64,000 nt of DNA from Morella rubra (lineage: Eukaryota; Streptophyta; Magnoliopsida; Fagales; Myricaceae): assembly GCA_003952965.2 (NCBI GenBank), contig CM025851.1:17706525-17770524 (forward strand), in the 5' to 3' direction. Below, in pieces: positions 59,216-64,000 of this stretch (position 1 is the first letter of the stretch; each line of letters starts with the position of its first letter). The position numbers and the translations under genes are program-made. The notes beneath the pieces were generated by a model. That model was not told where the DNA came from. It saw nothing but the letters and a program-made list of their open reading frames with translations, and made no database searches.

Positions 59216-62200
59216 TCTCTTTTATTTTTTTTCTAAAAAAAAAAGTTTAATGATGAGGTGCGAAAAGTAATGCATTTTAATAGTTGAGTGCTAAATGTGA
59301 TGAAATTGATATTTCAAACTAAAAAATTGGCATTTGAGTGATTAGTTTAGAAGTTAGAAAGGAAGATTTCTCAATTTTTATTTATATCGGCCTTACTATA
59401 ACAATCACTCCATCGTCAGAAGAAAAATTCTGACTCGCCATTGCTATTGTCTATTTACTTTTGCTTTTATATAATGGAACGACATTGGGGCGTATATTTG
59501 GAGCTGAAAATTGGGCAAATCTAGTTGGAAGCCCACTCGTTGTCTCCATACACATACTTATTGGATCAGCAATATGTGTGATTGGGTTGGGGTGTAGGTT
59601 GAATGAGGGAGCCAGGGAAGCCCAAAGTAGAATTCATGCGGCTCAGCTCAGCCCAAAGGAAAGCCATGCGCCAAGAAAAAATTAAGACTGGAGGCTTCAT
59701 GCACACTGCATGATCCTTCCCCGTCATGACTCATGAGAGCAGCATGGGGTGGGGTCTTTATTAACCACAATGGAGAACCAGATGACCCTTCCTCTACTCA
59801 TCTGAAACTCCAGCACGTAATAAAGGATTAACAAAAACGGTCATTTGAAATGCCCGACTGTACGTACTGCTGCGTCTTTTCTCTACGGTATATCAGAATT
59901 CAGAACTTCTGCGAATCAGCCTGCAGGCTTCTGTGACTGTCAAACAGTTTTAGATCACCTGCTGCCTGCTACCGCCATGATTGTACCCATTGACAACGAT
60001 GGGGATGGCAGTTATAACTTATATCCAATTTGGCGCCAGAAGATCATCTGGGTTATTTACTCAAGTTTCTGATATCTATGGGCAGCTTGATGGTGGGCGG
60101 TGGCATGCATTAATCTCCCGATCCACCACCAAGTACCATGAACTAAATTCATAAAACCAAGCCACCTCCCTAATCGGAATGATGCATAGGTGATATATAG
60201 GTCCGTTATTAAGCTAATCCACAACTACAAATGCTCGACGTTATGAAACTTTCTTACGCTAATTATATCTACCCAAAAAAGAAGAAGGAAAACTCTTATT
60301 TTCGGATGGGATATATTGACTTATTCTGATTGATTTCATAATTGTTGAACTTTCCACTAACCACTTGATTGAAAGCATCATCAATGGTTTAGGACCCACG
60401 GGGTGTACGTGTGAGTAGCTTACTTGCTTCAAAAGGTCCCCTATGATCATTTTGATACGACTTTTTTTCCAAAGAGTTTTTAATTCCGAATCCTACTCAC
60501 GATTCTTGACGCGAAGGACTGTGTTTGTTCTGACGGAAATTGCCGGTCTTTATACGGTCAAAACCGCTGGCCATCAGCTAATTTTGTCTTTATCATTCAA
60601 GCACTCTGCAGGATCCCGTTTCTCCCACGGACGATAGGGGTCCTAATAAACCCCATTGGTCAACTATAGTATATTATACGCCGAAAATTATGTTTTTTAA
60701 TTTTTAGTTTATCAATGTCTCACGTACGGCGATATAGATGCTGATGCTGAGATGGTAGCAACATGTTAACCACTTCCGTTGAAAATAATTGCTAGGGTCG
60801 AAACAACTAGTCTAGAGGACCTTAACCCCTTTCTAGTACTTATTCAAAATTGAGATACATGGTATATATATATATATATATATATATTCCACTCGAGTGT
60901 GGTGTGACATCTCCTTTATTGAAGGCCTTCTGAATTCTCAAGGGAAAATATGGTATTTGTAATTCCTATTTTCCTGCAATTAGGAGGACCAAAAATCATC
61001 TTTAACATCAATCAAGTATAGCACTCATTTGTGTTCTCTGGTCTTCGTGGAACTAAACCATCAGTCAAAATAGGCAAGCCAAGACAGACAGGTACTTGGT
61101 GGGTCTCTACCTCTTGCAACACTAGTTACGTGTTGCAGGTAGCCCTCTCACTAATGAGTTCGAGCATTTCACCGCCTGGGTGGTGGTAAGTGGGTTGTGA
61201 ATTCTCCTACGGATCAAAGTTTCGATAGTTGGTAGAGAGCGAAAAAAGAGTTTGAGCTTTTCAGCTTTATCCAAAACGAGAGGTTGAGCTAGATATGCGA
61301 AACCATATTGCTTTTATACTTTTGTGTTTTTTGGATCGATATAATTTATAATTTCTTATTTAAATTATATGATGTAACTTAGCAGAGACAAACAAATTAA
61401 ACATTAAAAAGGATAAGACTTATATAGTTCAAAATTTAATAAGCGGCAAATTAAATAATGTATAACCCATATATTGTGTTATTTGATATTTCAAATTACA
61501 TGATATAATTTCATAAAAATTTGTAAAGGATATTGATGCGAAAGCAATATTTGGGGTGTATGAGTACCGTGTTATTTGATCCTTTCGAATTGCACGGTAT
61601 AGTTCCGTAAAAATTTGTAGAGGATATTGATACTAAAGCAAATATTTGGGGTGTATATTTTTTATAATTGATATATTCAGGTCTTGTAGGGTTAAGGGAA
61701 GGGATGATAACTCTGTTCCTTTTCACCACCGCACAGACACGTAGAAAAGACACGCAGAGATGGACACATGCGAAACGAGGAAAATCGAGCTCTAAAGAGT
61801 AAAGGGACAAAGTCTGTGACAGACCCGGAAAAGAGAAGAAGGGCCAAATTCTAGGAGCAGCAGAAGAAGAAGAAGAAGGAAACAAAAAAGTGAGAAATCT
61901 TTAGGGCAACCAATCACCTTTGAGGCTTGAGCGTGCTTTGCTTTCTTCCATTGTAGTTTTTTTTTTTTTGCTGAATAATGCTTTCTTCCATTGTTGAAAA
62001 TGACCGAATGCTTTAAAACTTTTGCCCTTTTGACTTTTGCAGCCGGAGTGGACAGATATCTTAGCTGGATTGAGCTACCACCACTTACAACAAGTATGCT
62101 TTCTTCAGTGATCATCCGCGATTATTGTCTGCAGATTTGCACAATCCTCATTAAAAGTTGAGATAGTTTGGTTTCAACAGTTGCGATCTTTTTCTGCATA

Positions 62201-64000
62201 CCTTACTAATTTGCACTCGGTTTGTCAACGGATGCCCTGGACTCTGGAGTACTCTGTCGACGCTGAGGAGGTAACTAATCCTTTCCTCTGGTTTATGCTC
62301 TTGATTTTAAAAAAGCAACATTTGTCGTATGATTTTTCAAGTAACAAATACATATTCAATATTTTTTTGAAAAAATAAAACATTTATTGATAAAGTAAAA
62401 GACAAGAAGTTGGGTAGAGGAGCTCAACACATGCCTTGGTACATTGTTAGAGTGCCGACAAAGAAAAATATAGCAAAAAATAGACCATAAATCATGACCC
62501 ATTCCCATAGACTCTGGACCGAAAGGCATCTTGTTTCAAGCTCCTCCATGCAATCTTATTCAATTTCTCTCAGCGTAGCGTATTCTTTGTCAAATATTTA
62601 AGATTGATTGAAAACTACCTTTCCAAATCTTGTCTATTTCAGTTCCCTCCGTGCCATATTACCAGGGCAGCTGACCATAGGCACCTTCCTAAGACCCGCC
62701 CAAGCAACAAGGCAAGGACCCACAGCCACATGACAAAATGTAAACCCATACAAGTTTTTTTGTTTCTACTCGTAAACCCATACAAGTTGCTTTGCTTACA
62801 TAGACAAAAACAGGAGACAATGTAAATACCATATATCTGCTGTTGATGAAGTTAGTTTAAGGACTCGTGTTTCTAAATTTTTGAATTTAGAACCTGTGCT
62901 AGCATAATTAGCGAAATCGAGACTCCACCTTAATTCCTATCTATAAATGACGGAAAAATCCCACGCCGCACGCCGCATTATCTCTGTGTCAAGTCCCATG
63001 TGAGATTTTCCATCACTTAATTGACAAAAATTAAGGTGGGATCTCGATTCCACTAAACAAAGTCGTAAATGTAGAAATTTAAGAAGAAACTAATTGTGTA
63101 AGTTTTCAGTAGTTAGAGTACACTTTGAAACGTGTGGTTAGGTGGACTGTCTTTCTTTGGTTCAATTTGTCACAAAAATAAAATGGTTTAAATAGAAATC
63201 TAGACTGTGCGCCATCCAGTCATACCAGAGTTTGTCGGTGAGGTTAATGCCTGGCAATGCATCTAAACTTGGCTAAGTGATCAGGATCTTGGTCGTAGAA
63301 GTCAGGGTGATGCTAATATTACTCCATAAATTAAAATTTACCTTTAAATGTAAGTCCTTGTCTTTTAGTTGAACGATGGTAAATCAAAAGTAAGATCCAG
63401 TCAGATTCCACATTCAACTTTCCCGACAACAGAAAAAAAAAATGTGGAAGAAGTTGCCTGAAACAGTTTCTACAGTTGACTCTGCTATGCGTGTTCTTTA
63501 TGACTATGAACATGCTTTTTTAAGTTTGAGACTATCTTTACCCTGAAGATTATAGTCGACATCATATGGGATATTATTATAGTTCTTCGAGGACACGTTT
63601 TACATCCAAGCATCTGGTGGCCACGAAGGATGACTTGTTTAGATGGGCAAATGATGGGATCAAGTAAAGTCCAAAAAGTCTACTTGTGAAAAGGGAACTC
63701 CCAGTACTCGATCTCACGCTGGCATCCTATGCATTCCAAACCACACAGAAGAATCAGCTACGAGTATGACCACTCTGGTGCTTGCTAGCTATTTTAGCCC
63801 AGGCCAGCCGTGGAATTAGATTAGTACTCTCCGCCATCTGCTCTCCTTTAATTTGACAGGACAACCATATTATATACAGAGCTTTTTTTTCTTTTTTTCT
63901 TTTTCTAGGATATTATAGACAGAGCTTACTGCGGACATTAAAGGTTTCCAGTTACTTCCATTTCGGACGTACAAAAGGGATATTAAAGTATTGCTGCTTT
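59216..64000. other. intergenic to the window end, no gene recognised
   Basis: Sequence is AT-rich with a TA repeat at 60863-60888 and a T tract at 61959-61970. Between 61511 and 61680 a short piece is repeated: TTTGTAAAGGATATTGAT(G)CGAAAGC and TTTGTAGAGGATATTGATACTAAAGC about 98 bases apart, each followed by ATATTTGGGGTGTAT. At 62042-62270 are segments with intron-like borders (TTTTGCAG before CCGGAGTGG; GAGGAG before GTAACTAATCC) but no protein family that I recognise. Open frames such as 59461-59685 have no identifiable domain. Confidence 0.45.
60863..60888 (+). repeat. (TA)n microsatellite
   Basis: A run of about 13 TA units in a non-coding region. Confidence 0.85.

Noticed and set aside
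1-64000. CRISPR arrays, operons, riboswitches, phage or defence islands
   Set aside because: The window is plant nuclear DNA. The only regular array (8708-10050) has no unique spacers and is a tandem repeat.

Overview
This is nuclear DNA of a flowering plant, almost certainly a eudicot. The evidence is an AT-rich background, GT-AG introns, an auxin response factor (ARF) gene, an AP2/ERF gene and an intronless plant-type CAS/exportin-2 gene, with typical dicot transposons between them. The species cannot be named from the sequence alone; a woody rosid is only a guess. I found no CRISPR array, operon, rRNA or credible tRNA gene, and no clear organelle insertion.

Three gene loci can be supported. 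(1) A DREB-type AP2/ERF transcription factor gene at 15645-16220 (191 aa, single exon), with a broken partial copy of its 5' end about 1.1 kb downstream. (2) A tandem pair of exportin-2 (CAS/CSE1, the importin-alpha re-exporter) copies. The copy at 24986-27907 is intact (973 aa, no intron). The copy at 22203-24608 carries a dense cluster of small deletions and lacks the C-terminus, so it is either a pseudogene or an assembly artefact. (3) A 14-exon ARF gene at 52281-56261 of the ARF9/ARF18/ARF1 repressor clade. All 14 exons join in frame to 698 aa, with B3, ARF and PB1 domains and an RLFGI repressor-type motif.

The left 10 kb is layered transposon debris. A decayed Ty1-copia element (4760-8343, minus strand) was interrupted by a hAT transposon (up to 4759) and by a SIRE-like solo LTR (6733-7883). 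The hAT was then interrupted by a Ty3-gypsy-type LTR (1-2105). Next come a gypsy gag scrap and a 101-bp tandem array with a four-unit higher-order period. A complete 474-bp TRIM retrotransposon sits inside the array. At 11628-13636 a 2-kb non-autonomous hAT-like element with a perfect 8-bp target duplication carries what looks like a captured host exon (DUF1336/EDR2-like).

The stretch 27908-40511 is a long intergenic region with no recognisable gene, apart from LTR-like and MITE sequence. At 40512-44930 a decayed 5'-truncated LINE (minus strand) is split by a 1286-bp hAT-like element with 8-bp target duplications. The region 45000-52280 holds MITE remnants, a diverged threefold repeat and a GC-rich hairpin. 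Beyond the ARF gene, 56262-64000 has only repeats, microsatellites and unassigned sequence. The three genes share no evident pathway: the DREB is a stress/development regulator, exportin-2 serves nuclear transport, and the ARF regulates auxin-response genes.
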